From: Oscheius onirici
Taxonomy: Eukaryota; Nematoda; Chromadorea; Rhabditida; Rhabditidae
Direction: 5' to 3'
DNA: 64,000 bases
Assembly (NCBI GenBank): GCA_932521025.1
Contig: OW051471.1
Coordinates: forward strand, 2,294,001 to 2,358,000
In this document: positions 47,301 to 57,834 of the stretch, piece by piece
Layout of the letters: the number at the start of each line of letters is the position of its first letter
How positions within the stretch are numbered: position 1 is the stretch's first letter
Notes under the pieces: generated by a model
What the model saw: the letters and a program-made list of their open reading frames with translations, nothing else
What the model was told of the DNA's origin: nothing
The model's database searches: none
Made by a program: the position numbers and the translations under genes

Positions 47301-48549
47301 GAAATTTTAAAAGTACTTCAAAATATTTTTGCGTTCGGAGCATCCATTCTATTAAAGTTCTACGGTCTCCGTGTGTCTGTAGCCTCGGCTTCGACAAAGT
47401 GAAAAATGCTGCGGTAGGATCGAACCCGTGTAAATTGAGAAATCGGAGCGCAGCTGTGTGTCTAGCCCGGGCCAGTTTGGTCAAGTCGCCACTCTTGTAT
47501 CCCTTTGACTTTTTCAAAACGTAGAATTTTCAGACTTCCGCCTACCACATATATCGAGAAACGTGTTCTTGTGCGAATACTTCCTGCGCTTGTGAAACAA
47601 AATAGCAAAAACCTACCAGACTCCAAGCACAACACGTAATTTTCCCGCTGACTCTCTGTTTCTGGACATTTTTCTCCGCCGCCGTCCAGAGTGCAAAGTC
47701 GTGCATTCCACAGCTCAACAAAATTTGGCTGACTGGTGAAAATTTGACGCATTGAACAGATTCGGCGTGTCTGAATTTTGTATTTTTACAAGGAAAAATG
47801 ACGGGAAATACGCGTATTTCAATAGTCCTTCGTGTTGGTTGGCATTCCAGATGACAACATTTTTGTCGACACCTCCTGAAGCGAAAAATTCGCCGTCGTG
47901 AGACCAGTCCAGAGTGTAGATTGTGTCCTTGTGACCGGAAGCTGGAAAATACTATTATTTTGAAGTTTTCCGAAGCCACAGCGTGGGACTAATGTTTGGA
48001 AAATATTTCAGTACTTTGTGAAGCAAATGTATTTTCTACCTTTTTGAAGAGAAAACAAGAAAAGTGGGTTTATTGAAATTTTTACATACAGAAGTCTCAT
48101 TGGTAGCAATAGATTTCTTCTGTGCGGTTCTGTCTGTCTGTCTGAAGCTCTAATTGGCAATAATTGGGGGAGATTTGTGAAGATCCGATTGCATCGGGAG
48201 TTTAAACAGGTCTCGACAAGTCAATTTGCAAGTGCGTGGACTTGGATTATTTTTGACTGGGGATGGTTTACAGACAGGTGATAATCAAAAGCTGGGAAAA
48301 GGAAATAATATTTTGTTTTCCCCGTTTCTTCAGCCTTTCCAACCGACACTTCTTTTTTTACTTTTCTGAAGCATGTCTCGTCGACTAAACGACTGGAATC
48401 GAGGCCGAATCTAGTCAAATGTCGTTTGCTTACCCTTGATATTCTGCATGACATTGCCATCCGTCGGGTCGATGATAATTATTCGATTATCGGCAGCGTA
48501 GAGAATCTCCGAGCCGTCGGGTTTCAGAGCACAGGCGTAGATTGGACAT
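20351..48549 (-). CDS. daf-10: Intraflagellar transport protein 122 (IFT-A subunit)
   Basis: WD40/TPR subunit of the IFT-A complex, which drives retrograde transport in cilia; in C. elegans it acts in ciliated sensory neurons. 28 exons placed, with all phases consistent and no frameshift: 48549-48434, 47941-47812, 47770-47617, 46498-46433, 46388-46282, 45801-45620, 45582-45503, 44789-44704, 43838-43730, 39629-39516, 39473-39303, 34930-34842, 34743-34548, 33410-33292, 33249-33151, 33107-33053, 31807-31649, 30825-30659, 30413-30242, 28650-28548, 28504-28411, 28297-28165, 24217-24126, 24087-23899, 22689-22607, 22571-22450, 21414-21253, 20461-20351. These give 1152 codons against about 1240 aa in human IFT122. 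N-terminal WD40 repeats include [33 protein letters not shown] and [14 protein letters not shown]. The helical TPR-like half includes DRFEEAQK and [20 protein letters not shown]. Two CxxC pairs lie near the C-terminus (CYRCGL..CTHC, CEAC..CPFC). The first exon with the start codon was not found. Confidence 0.95.
20462..21252 (-). other. Last intron of daf-10
   Basis: A 791-bp intron with no recognised gene or repeat family. Confidence 0.6.
21970..22158. mobile_element. Possible small hAT-like MITE
   Basis: A left end TTGGGTTGTCCACCGGACTC and a right end complementary to TTAGGGCTGTCCATCAGGCC form an imperfect inverted repeat in a daf-10 intron. GC-rich GGCCAGG units lie near the right end, as in the firm hAT-type MITEs. 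I could not find a clean 8-bp duplication. Confidence 0.35.
23418..23871. mobile_element. TTAA-flanked piggyBac-like MITE, copy 1
   Basis: TTAA lies at both ends, with termini AGGGACAGTCC / GGACTGTACCT. The left arm has TGTGCGAACATGTCCGCAGG and CGTGGCGGGACCCACGAC. The core is AT-rich with an ATCGATTAAAAAC-type inverted repeat. The right arm has diverged. TTAA specificity suggests piggyBac mobilisation; no transposase is present. Confidence 0.7.
24817..24985. mobile_element. Short foldback element, ends TATGGTTTGTTC
   Basis: A 169-bp near-palindrome: TATGGTTTGTTCAAAAA..CGACCGTAACCCATTTA, a short loop, then the inverted arm. TA lies at both ends. The terminus resembles the elements at 17215 and 63240. 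Confidence 0.7.
24997..25453. mobile_element. TTAA-flanked piggyBac-like MITE, copy 2
   Basis: TTAA lies at 24997-25000 and 25450-25453; termini are AGGAACAGTCTCATTGTGTG and the complement of AGGGACAGTCTCATTGTGTG. Arms of about 80 bp contain CGTGGCGGGACCCACG. This is the best preserved of three copies in the window and lies 12 bp from the foldback element at 24817-24985. Confidence 0.8.
25893..27487. repeat. Dispersed repeat R1, copy 2, with inverted right arm
   Basis: The same order as copy 1: a CGCGCGTAGCGCGCG palindrome block (about 25902), a tRNA-like B box (GGTTCGATCCC at about 26256), then a 180-bp arm (26800-26985) that returns inverted at 27307-27487 across a spacer of about 320 bp. 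It lies in a daf-10 intron. Confidence 0.7.
27741..28945. repeat. Local direct duplication flanking three daf-10 exons
   Basis: Intron sequence at 27741-27905 (CACAAAGTCACAGTTGATAC and CAAACTGAAGTGCAAAGATT) recurs in the same orientation at 28679-28710 and 28833-28943. The copies bracket the exons at 28165-28650, and the exons themselves are single. Confidence 0.75.
29065..29537. mobile_element. hAT-type MITE with GCTGCG hexamer ends
   Basis: A perfect 8-bp duplication GTTATGGT (29065-29072 and 29530-29537) flanks a 457-bp element. Ends are CAGGCTTGTTGA and the complement of CAAGCTTGTTGA. GC-rich GCGCTGCGCTG/GCTGGGCTGCG units lie just inside each end. The core is a large inverted repeat (CCCCGATTATATTTAGTTTT and its complement, about 29220-29420). 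Confidence 0.85.
31156..31204 (+). pseudogene. Fragment matching the Tc3-like transposase 5' region
   Basis: About 46 bp (ATGCTACGCAGCTAAATTCC onward) is nearly identical to 51562-51607 inside the Tc3-like element of flp-1. It encodes the same N-terminal residues ([13 protein letters not shown]). It lies in a daf-10 intron without the rest of the element. Confidence 0.6.
31242..31352. mobile_element. 111-bp palindromic MITE
   Basis: Inverted arms CTAGCGCGTGCCAAACATTC... and ...GGCACGAGCTAT meet near a GCGAAATTACGTACGCAATTTC centre. Non-coding. Confidence 0.65.
31956..32251. mobile_element. hAT-type MITE with GCGAGC hexamer ends
   Basis: Ends are CAGAGTTGGGCGAGC and the complement of CTAGGGTTGGGCGAGC. 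Flanks are ATGCAGTA and GTGCAGTA (7 of 8 bases match). Subterminal runs of GCGAGC/GCGCGAGC lie on both sides. Non-coding, in a daf-10 intron. Confidence 0.75.
35393..35630 (-). mobile_element. tRNA-derived SINE, copy 1
   Basis: On the minus strand, a tRNA-like head has an A box (TGTAGTGGG) and a B box (GGGTTCGAGTCC) but no good cloverleaf ends. It is followed by a tail with ACAGTAGCTTTTTACTG and CACCCCTGAAA. The copy is bracketed by a 24-bp inverted repeat (CTCAGCTCATCGAAACGCAT and its near-complement). A related copy is at 38588-38812. Confidence 0.65.
36176..36257 (+). tRNA. tRNA-Leu (anticodon UAG)
   Basis: The 82-nt cloverleaf folds fully. The 7-bp acceptor is GGCGAGA/TCTCGTC with one G-U pair. 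The D arm has GCCGAGTGGTC, the anticodon stem is CTGGT/ACCAG with loop TTTAGGC (anticodon TAG), the variable arm is long as in leucine tRNAs, the T arm is GTGGGTTCGAATCCCAC, and the discriminator is A. A GATTTTTTTTT run follows 11 bp downstream as a Pol III terminator. No intron. It lies antisense in the 4.4-kb daf-10 intron 34931-39302. Confidence 0.95.
36880..38035. repeat. Dispersed repeat R1, copy 3, internally deleted, with inverted right arm
   Basis: Begins with the same CCTCCCACTAGCGCAGAACG and CGCGCGCAACGCGCGCC blocks as copy 1. It jumps at about 36979 (ATCGGAT/CTCAGGGTAT) past the tRNA-like middle, a deletion of roughly 600 bp. The arm at 37308-37490 returns inverted at 37862-38035. 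Confidence 0.7.
38063..39047. mobile_element. TIR element copy 2 (ends TTAGGTCGCCGGATAAGTG), with nested SINE
   Basis: Nearly identical to 3491-4263, with the same termini and arms. It is longer because about 220 bp including a tRNA-like sequence replace about 25 bp near 38588. It lies in a daf-10 intron. Confidence 0.85.
38588..38812 (-). mobile_element. tRNA-derived SINE, copy 2, nested in a TIR element
   Basis: Minus-strand tRNA-like head: A box TGGCGCAGTGG and B box GGGTTCGAGTCC, closer to a tRNA than copy 1. The tail matches copy 1 (TTTCAGGGGTAC on the plus strand). It is absent from the otherwise identical element at 3491-4263, so the insertion is younger than that duplication. Confidence 0.65.
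40329..40557. mobile_element. piggyBac-like MITE, truncated copy 3
   Basis: Matches the right half of the 24997-25453 element, including CGTGGGTCTCGCCACGAAG and the terminal GACTGTCCCTTTAA. The left arm is missing. Confidence 0.65.
40660..40736 (+). repeat. tRNA-like sequence (SINE head or pseudo-tRNA)
   Basis: A B box GGGTTCGATCCC sits in a T-arm-like hairpin, and the 3' side ends CCCCGCCGGGGAC, but the D and anticodon arms do not fold properly. Probably tRNA-derived. Confidence 0.45.
41360..42749 (+). CDS. RNase H-domain protein nested in a daf-10 intron
   Basis: Five exons (41360-41469, 41513-41807, 41849-41944, 41989-42213, 42252-42749) join without stops to 407 aa. The four introns are 38-44 bp. 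The type-1 RNase H fold carries its acidic residues: D in SVFTDAS (first strand), E in [15 protein letters not shown] in [12 protein letters not shown], and a final D in [19 protein letters not shown] with the His loop. The domain covers residues about 50-260. A helical insert (about residues 168-240) lies before the last motif, and a C-terminal extension of about 130 residues is unknown to me. Intact reading frame and introns argue for a host gene that could cleave RNA in RNA-DNA hybrids, rather than a retroelement piece. AATAAA lies about 60 bp past the stop. It is antisense to daf-10, inside intron 39630-43729. The first donor (GTGGCA) is the weakest part of the model. Confidence 0.85.
43136..43525. 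mobile_element. TIR element, ends TTTGGTTGTRCTTTAGCTGG
   Basis: Arms of about 40 bp (CTTTAGCTGGCACCTACGTT, then CGTTCAAA) face each other at 43136 and 43525. Between them is AT-rich DNA without an open frame. In the same intron as the RNase H gene. Confidence 0.75.
45845..46035. repeat. Pair of opposed tRNA-like sequences
   Basis: On the plus strand (about 45968-46030) an A box TGGCCAAGTGG and a B box TTGTTCGATTCC lie 30 bp apart. On the minus strand (about 45905-45850) a B box GGTTCGATCCC is preceded by TGGCTAGC. Neither folds into a full tRNA. They look like tRNA-derived SINE heads in a daf-10 intron. Confidence 0.5.
47400..47462 (-). repeat. tRNA-like sequence
   Basis: The minus strand has CCGGGCTAGACACACAGCTG near the 5' side and a B box GGGTTCGATCC near the 3' side. 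The anticodon arm is not convincing. Possible SINE head or decayed tRNA in a daf-10 intron. Confidence 0.4.
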
Positions 48550-50851
<2,302 letters not shown>

Positions 50852-53800
50852 GTCTATTCCCAATGCTGTAGTCCGACAGACACGTCTTCTTTCTGTACAG
50901 TCTTCAACATGCTCTCTCCAATGGAGCAGGGAGAGGTCATGTCCTATCTAGGTATTTTTGACTGAAAGAGTCATAAAAAGAGGAGAAAATTTCCAGGTGA
51001 AAGCTGCTCAGGAGATGCCGACGAAGCCATCAAAGTCATGGAAAAGAGAAAGCCCAACTTTATGAGATACGGGCGCAGTCGTAAGTTTTGATAGTTTTTG
51101 TTGTACAAATGCGTCTAACGCGAATGGTTACGATTTGAGAATGTAGTCAGAAGAAAGATCTTCCAACATCAAAAAACTTTATATTTCAAGTGAAACATAT
51201 AAAGTTGGACAATCCGTAGTTTGTAATGGTACAAAAGAGGCTAACAACAAGCAAAAAAAACTAGAAATATAGTCCGCTGCAAAAGTTTTGGTACACCTGA
51301 TTTTCGGAGACAAAAAAATGTTTCAGACCTCCAACAATGGGAAGAAACATGTATTTAAATAAGGATATTACGACATTAAATTCAGGCAAAAACATGCAGT
51401 AGAAAATTTTTTACTTCGAAATTTCAATTTTACCCGCGTCAAAAGTTTTGGTACACTTCGATTGCGCGGTCTGTTTCTGTATTGTTTGTACGATTTTTCT
51501 GTTTTTTTTTGTTTCAATTACACTTTTTGGATTAAAATCTAGATTTTCAGAAAATAAGATGCAACGTGCTACGCAGCTAAATTCCCGCCAATTTGATTTG
51601 AAAATTGTTCTAAGAAGAAAGCGCGGGCCAATTCAAAAAATGCTCTCTACATTTTGAACAGACTATACCGTCGTGTTGTTCAAATTTTTCACCTTAGCAA
51701 GACGACAGTTGTTTCGATCGTGAAGGGAAAGAAGGCTAAACACATGGGAAGGCCAAAAAAATGCATACTCGGGATTTTCGAAGGATTAAACGTCACACTA
51801 CTGCCGAAACACGAGCAGGCCGACGTCTTACTTCTCGTTCAATTCAAAGCGCCTTGAGGCTCAACTCTAGAAGCACAATTCAACGTCTCCTGAAGAAGAA
51901 TGAAATTTTCTACGAATTTCATAAGAAAAATTGCCTCTCAAAGAATTTCACAAGAAAAAAACGACTGAACTTCGCCCGACTCCACATCATCAACGGTACT
52001 GATTTTTCGAGATGGATTTTCAGTGACGAAAAACGATGCAATCTTAATGGCCCGGCTAATTTTGGATCGTAAAACACAAAGACGTCAAGTTATGCAGAAT
52101 AAAACGCCAAATGGGTAGCGGATCTATCATGATACTTGGAGCAATCAGCAGCAAAGGAAATCTCAAGCTGAAGGTGTGTTTATACAAACTTTTCGCTTAT
52201 AAACTTCTTGTATTCAAAGAGTAGGTGATCATTACAAAGGCGCTGACTATGCCAAAGATCTTCGCAACGAGTTTTTCCCTTGGTCTCGCCGAGAAATGGG
52301 TCGTCAGCAATGGTACTGGCAACAAGATAATGCCAAAGTGCACTCTTCTCATCTGGTCTCCGACTGTTTCCATGATGAAGGAGTTCAATCTATTCACTGG
52401 CCTTCCAGAAGTCCTGAGGGCAATTCTTCAGTCCAAATTTTACGAATCTCGTCAGTATATGAACAAAGAGGAACTGTGGACCCAAATCGAGAAGTCTGCC
52501 AAATCCATCAGTCCTAACGTGATCAAGTCTCTACATAAGTATGAACAAGCGTCTGCTGGCCGTTGTTGAGATGAAGGGAGCCGAAATTTGAAAAATATGT
52601 AGATGTACCAAAACTTTTGACGCGGGTAAAATTGAAATTTCGAAATAAAAAAATTTCTACTGCATGTTTTCGCCTGAAATTAATGTCGTAATATCCTTAT
52701 TTGAATACATGTTTCCTCCCATTGTTGGAGGTCCGAAACATTTTTTTGTCTCCGAAAATCAGGTGTACCAAAACTTTTGTAGCGGACTATACGATGCCCA
52801 ACAATGAGTAGCAAAATTCAAATGCCAAACATAGTGTTGACAAAACGAATAGCGTGAGATTGGTTAGCCAAAAGAAAAACACTGGTCTCTTTGCTTTCCC
52901 ATAAGCTATTCCGTAAAGCGGAAAAGTTTTCTCAGCGTATTAATTTTTGAAAAAAATTAGTCTTACAACTTTTCAAAGGTGTACAAGGTTACATCGTTTA
53001 CCCTGCTATCTCGGTTTCTTTAGCAAGTCAAAAACACGTCGTTACAACGATTCAAAGATCTCACGTGTGTGGGATCAAAAAGAAAGAATTTGTTAGGACA
53101 CGCTCTTGCTGAAATCTTTTTTCCATAAACCTAATGAACCACTCAAGGAGCAATAAACAGTGTTGCATCCTATCCTTCAGTTTACTGTGAAACAAAGAAG
53201 TTGGAAAGTTTAGTCCAGGTAACATGAAAAAAGTTCCAGTATATTACTTTAGACGAAAGTATAAAGTACACCAACAAAACCCTTTTGGACAAAGCTATAC
53301 GAGAAGACCAACAAACAGCGAACATTTTCGAATTTCTTTAATGCACACTGAGAACAAACCAAAAATCCATTTTATAACAGTCATTTTTTGGACACAGTTA
53401 GTCTTTTTCCGACATACCGAACTCTTTCTGACCCGCCGCTAGATATGAAAGCCTGATCTATACAAAAAAGTGTCTGGTACAGTGTCCTTAAAATTTCTAG
53501 CATTTTATTCGAAAACATGATGAGCAATACGGCGTATGAAGAGGTATTCAATTATACAACTTCCTTATACCTAAAGTATGAAACAAACAAAGAAAATTCC
53601 CGTTTTTGAACTATAACATAAAAAAGTGCATCCTTTCAAAAACCGCAAGAAAAATTTTCAAACGTTAGCTGTTCCTAGTCAAGAGCAACTAGATTATATT
53701 TTTCCTTTTATCCAGGCTGCGAAAGCAAACAATAGTTCAAGAGTCTATACACAAATGTCTAATTTCTGGGTTCCCAGTTACGCCGATGAAGTAGCAACAA

Positions 53801-54178
53801 AGAACGATTAATTTATCTTATAACCAAACTACGAAACAAAAAAAAAGAAACATTTTCAGTGACTATGGGGAAGAAGGGATCCGACCCGAATTTCCTTCGT
53901 TTCGGTCGCAGTCAGCCCAATTTCCTTCGGTTCGGAAAGGCTGCCGGTGACCCCAACTTCCTCCGTTTCGGTTAGTTTTCCAAAACTTTCAAAATCTCCC
54001 AAAATTTGCAGGAAGAAGTGACCCAAACTTCCTGCGCTTCGGAAAAGCTGCAGCCGATCCGAACTTTCTCCGTTTTGGAAAACGCAGCGCCGACTCGAAC
54101 TTCCTGAGATTTGGACGTGCCGCTGAAGGGTTCGATCGCGAGGAGAGAAAGCCGAACTTTTTGAGATTCGGAAAGTAA
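50852..54178 (+). CDS. flp-1: FMRFamide-like peptide precursor FLP-1
   Basis: Secreted neuropeptide precursor. Exons placed: 50852-50951, 50997-51080, 53860-53970, 54012-54178 (TAA). The pro-region has the conserved cysteines of C. elegans FLP-1 (SQCCSPTDTSSFCTVFNML and ESCSGDADEA). After KR come eight peptide units ending in Gly plus Arg or Lys for amidation: KPNFMRYG, GSDPNFLRFG, SQPNFLRFG, AAGDPNFLRFG, SDPNFLRFG, AAADPNFLRFG, SADSNFLRFG and KPNFLRFG. Order and spacing match C. elegans, including the FDREERKPNFLRFGK end. The 5' exon with the signal peptide and start codon was not located. The 2.8-kb intron 51081-53859 holds a Tc3-like transposon. A polyadenylation signal AATAAA is at 54305. 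Confidence 0.96.
51270..52789 (+). mobile_element. Tc3-like transposon in an flp-1 intron, decayed
   Basis: The element is 51272-52787, flanked by TA (51270-51271 and 52788-52789). Inverted repeats of about 185 bp begin GTCCGCTGCAAAAGTTTTGG. Each arm carries the motif AAAAGTTTTGGTACAC twice, at the outer end and again about 165 bp in, as in Tc3-type elements with two transposase sites. The transposase is in pieces: an N-terminal frame from 51559, a middle frame to 52072 with IFSDEKRCNLNGP (first catalytic Asp), and about 52225-52570 with WYWQQDNAKVHSSH (second Asp) and WPSRSP. The third catalytic acid position is lost near 52430 where the frame breaks. It is inactive but could be cross-mobilised because both arms are intact. 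Confidence 0.9.
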
Positions 54179-54304
54179 AAAAAGAGCTAGACGACGAGGC
54201 AACGGCGGTGGCGGCAAGAGAGAGTACTGGGAGAGGGGACGGCGTGTTGGGCGGCACGCGACTGTTCCCAATTTTTCACAGTAATTTTATATGCGACTAT
54301 GGAG

Positions 54305-54310
54305 AATAAA
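54305..54310 (+). terminator. flp-1 polyadenylation signal
   Basis: AATAAA 127 bp downstream of the flp-1 stop codon, the first such hexamer after the gene. Confidence 0.6.
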
Positions 54311-54929
54311 ATCTTTTTGGTTGCTTTTTTGTTCGTTTCGGTAAAAAAAAAAGCTGAATACGGTCCGGTCTTATAGAAAACTTGGTAGTCTGTGCTGTGG
54401 AACTATTCACATGTTTTTGTTTCAACAACAGTATAAGTAAACAGGGTCGGCATTACCTTGCCGGCGACAGAGGCAAAACTTTAGAAAAATAAGAGAAAGT
54501 TGCGTTTGCTTTTTCGAAAGACAACCAGTTGCGTACCGAGGATACACCACCACTTCTGTTCTAAAAAATTGAAACAAGCATTTTCCATGGAAAGCCAGAT
54601 CAAACATCTTTTTTCGACATGTTCAAATGTGAGAAGTGAGAAGACTCACAAAATACGAAGACCTTTCGTAACATGGTACGGATATTCTTTTAGTACAGAA
54701 AGAGACCACAAGAACTGTTTTCGCACCAGTTGTACAGAACATTTTATGCTTCAAAAAGTGGCCAAGACAATGGGGAGAACTTTGCAACTTGCTGACAACC
54801 AGCATTTCTAAAAAAAAAATGTCGGTTAGTTCAAGACCAGCCGGCTGTCGCCGCCTTGGCAGCAACTGTATCAATTCTGCAATCATGGATTCTCTTATTT
54901 ATTTATTTATTTTACGCTTTTGATCTATG

Positions 54930-56150
54930 TCTGGGAGCATGTAGCGTGGCACTTCTAAGTGTCTCGTAGGTTTCTCAGCCATTGAGTCCCGAATTCGTCT
55001 ACAATGCTGTCTCTCCAACGGGCTCGTGGACGTTCTCTTCTCCTCGTGTTCTCCTATGGCCACAATTCAACTATTCGTTTCGGCCAGCGGTCGTCTCTCA
55101 TTCGAGATACTTTTCTGGCCCATGCGACTTTCCGTGAGTGAGCGATGGTTAGCACATCCTTCAGTCCTGCCTTCCGTCGAATCCACTCGTTACTTTTTCG
55201 ATCCAGTCGCGTTATACCAAGAATACATCATTCCATTTTTCTCTGTTCGACTGCCAGTCTTTGCATTTGGTCTGACTTCAGCGACCAAGATTCACATCCA
55301 TAAACGAAGCATGGTAGAACTGTAGAGTTGAACAGTTTTCTCTTCAGTCGAACGGCTATCCTCTTGTTCGCAAAGAAAGGCTTGTTCTTGCGGAAGGCAT
55401 TCCAGGCTGAGCATATTCGGCGGCTAGTCTTCGGCTTCTTCCAGTCGTCAAATGATATTCTCTGCCCGAGGTAAATGGCATGGGAAGTGTACGAGAGACG
55501 GGAGCCGTTGACTTGAACATGTTCGTTTTGCCGTTGCTCATCAGCACTGTCTTGTCTGCATTTATCTCCAGACCGACATCTGCACAGGAAATTGATAGCT
55601 GAGAGATCAGTTCTTGGATTTGAAGATGACTGTCCCCGAAAAGCACGACGTTGTCTGCGTAAATGAGATGGGACAGCTTCGATCCATTTATGGAGATCCC
55701 TTTGTCCTGCCAATCGAGGGAGCGGAAGGCGTGTTCAAGGACAGCTGTGAAGAGACGAGGACTGAAACAGTCGCCTTGACGTACTCCTCTGCCAATCTTT
55801 ATAGGGATCGATGTTCCGTTCAGACTAATAGTCGAATCCGCCACGTTTGCGATAGATCGAAGAGTGTCTTGATGCTAGGTAGTCCTTGACGGGATCAATA
55901 TTGCCTCAGTTTCTACACAATCGAAACCTTCTTGAAGTCGACCAGCGCAATGTACAGATTAAACTGGAATTCGGACGCTTTCTCATCAGTTCCTGAACCA
56001 CGAATATACAATCCATCGTAGAAAAGTCTTTGTGAAAAGCAGCTTGTTCCGTACGACACTCCGTGTCAAGGATCTTCTCTGATCGTTGAAGAAGACATTT
56101 GGAAAAGATCTTGTTGAGAGTTGACTGATCGGACGGTGATCGGAGATATT
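54930..56150 (-). pseudogene. LINE reverse transcriptase fragment, frameshifted
   Basis: Motifs in order on the minus strand: SDHRPISQLS, EQAAFHKDFSTMDCIFVVQE, ALVDFKK, GRGVRQGDCFSPRLFTAVLE, then SHLIYADNVVLFGDS and GLEINADKTVLMS. A second frame carries YLGQRISFDD and the C-terminal FVYGCESWSLKSDQ region. The catalytic YADD/FADD box reads YADN, and at least two frame changes are present, so it is dead. The motif set is that of RTE-clade LINEs of nematodes. Confidence 0.85.
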
Positions 56151-56172
56151 ACTTTGTTGTCGCCTAATTAGG

Positions 56173-56839
56173 TTGGAACAATCTAGCTCTACCGAGGAAC
56201 GTCTTCTTCTACCCGGCGGAAAAATCTACCGGAAGCGAGGGCGACTGCCGAGAAGAAGAACAACCCGACACAAAGCTAAAGTCCCAGTCCAACTAGCCCT
56301 GGAGAGGCTCGGGCTGTCATATCTCCACACTCTACTCGTAATGGTCAATCTCATCATTGGAGCTCTGAACGTTCGAGGAATAACAACAGCCCAAAGACTC
56401 GAGGAATTGGAATGTGCTCTTTTCGACCCGCCGCAACTCCCACGTCCTTTCCCGCCTCACATCGTGCCACGACAGATGTTCCCACCACGATTCGATGTGC
56501 TGGTACTGACAGAAGTCCGTAGACCTCAGATTGATATCGTCACTCTCACGACTTCTGGGTCTCTGCTGTGTCATAGCGACAGGTTACTGAACTCGCACGG
56601 AGGAGCAGGCTTCATCGTTTCGCCATCAATGGTCCCACTATTCGACTCGTTCCACGTATTCTCGCCGAGGCTGGCTGTCCTGGAGCTACGTCACAAGAGT
56701 GCAATCATACGGATAGTCGCTGTTTACGCTCCGGCCGACCCTGATGATCTCATCTGATCTGCTAGACGCCGCTGAAACACTTCTAAACACGGCTGCCCCG
56801 ACCGGACTCAAGCTGTACAAGTTCATGGCAGGCGACTTT
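56173..56839 (+). pseudogene. LINE endonuclease domain fragment (inverted 5' part)
   Basis: The plus-strand frame has IIGALNVRGITTAQRLEELE, FDVLVLTEVRRP, GGAGFIVS, FHVFSPRLAVLEL and IIRIVAVYAPAD, then FMAGDF at the truncation. These are the apurinic-endonuclease-like motifs at the N-terminus of RTE elements. A frame break lies near 56750. It ends abruptly at the target duplication. Confidence 0.8.
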
Positions 56840-56850
56840 ATGGATTCTCT

Positions 56851-57834
56851 ATTTATCTCTAAATACTTTCGAATAGCTCAGGTTATCGTTGGTTCGCCCC
56901 ATAGGTACGGAAAAAAAGTTCGAATTCGAAAAAGGTGCCAGTAGTCAAGCAAGCGGACTATTCGGATTGGTATTGTATTTTTAGCAGTCTAGTTTTGCAA
57001 GAACTAGGTACTCTTTTTTTGGTAGAACGGATGATGAAACATAGATGAGCGAAAGTAGTCATTTTTTTTCGGTGTCTTTTTTTCTGTACGTGTAGAAAAA
57101 TGACAAAGCCTTGGATCACTTGCAGAGTTTTGTTCGCAAAAGTGGCAGGGATTCGAATAGGACATTCCGGTTTTCATAGCTCTAGATGGTGCAGAATTGG
57201 GGACAAAAAATGTTTCACGAAAAACTGATAGCTTCCCCCTGCTATTCGTCTCGTTGGCTACATGCACTGCGCTCAAGAAAAAACCTATTTGCAATCATTT
57301 TCCGTCTTTCTTTCTGCTAAAAATCCCTGTTTTGTACTCACCCCTGTCCATTCTCGTCCATGACCCTCTCGAGCCAGCCAACTTTCGGCCTCATCATGAT
57401 GTCCATGTTTTCCAGTCTTCTAAATTCTCGTTTTAGCGTATGGAAAAACTGAAGCGTCTCGAAAACACGTACAGGCTCAAAAATGACCGTATGGTCACAA
57501 CAGAAGCCTGTTGTCATGGATACCAAGGTAGCAAGCGTTCAATTACCTTTTTCTTCAATTTTTTCCTTCTTTCTTCTAACTATTTTTTTTTATCATTTTC
57601 CTTTTTTTTCCAGCATTTCTACTCTATTTTACTCAAACAAAAATTGGGAAAACCTTTGCTTCTTCCATTTTCGGGCGATTTATTGCCTACGGTAGTCAAT
57701 TTCTCCAAAGTACGCGATTGCGTAAGCAGTTACGAATTTCTTCAAAACCCCCCAAATGCTCCGTTTTCAGCCATTTGTTTCACATTTTTCTCATAATTTT
57801 CTCTTCTTTCCGATAAAATATCAAAAATTTGCAG
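56851..57834. other. Region upstream of rbd-1
   Basis: No gene recognised. It is AT-rich with pyrimidine tracts at 57540-57620. A TTTGCAG immediately before the rbd-1 start codon (57834) could be a trans-splice acceptor. Confidence 0.5.

Larger units (their letters stand above)
54885..56850 (-). mobile_element. RTE-type LINE with inverted 5' part
   Basis: Flanked by an 11-bp duplication ATGGATTCTCT (54885-54895 and 56840-56850). The 3' end is at the left, with a TAAA-repeat tail on the minus strand (about 54896-54912). The reverse-transcriptase half reads on the minus strand (about 56150 down to 54930). The endonuclease half lies upstream of it but reads on the plus strand (56173-56839). This order, with the 5' piece flipped and its beginning next to the junction at about 56160, is the outcome expected from twin priming. 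It lies between flp-1 and rbd-1. Confidence 0.85.

Noticed and set aside
53856-54271. Two long minus-strand frames over flp-1
   Set aside because: Antisense shadows of the repetitive peptide-coding exons.
55026-55325. Plus-strand frame opposite the LINE
   Set aside because: Reverse-strand shadow of the RTE reverse transcriptase C-terminus.
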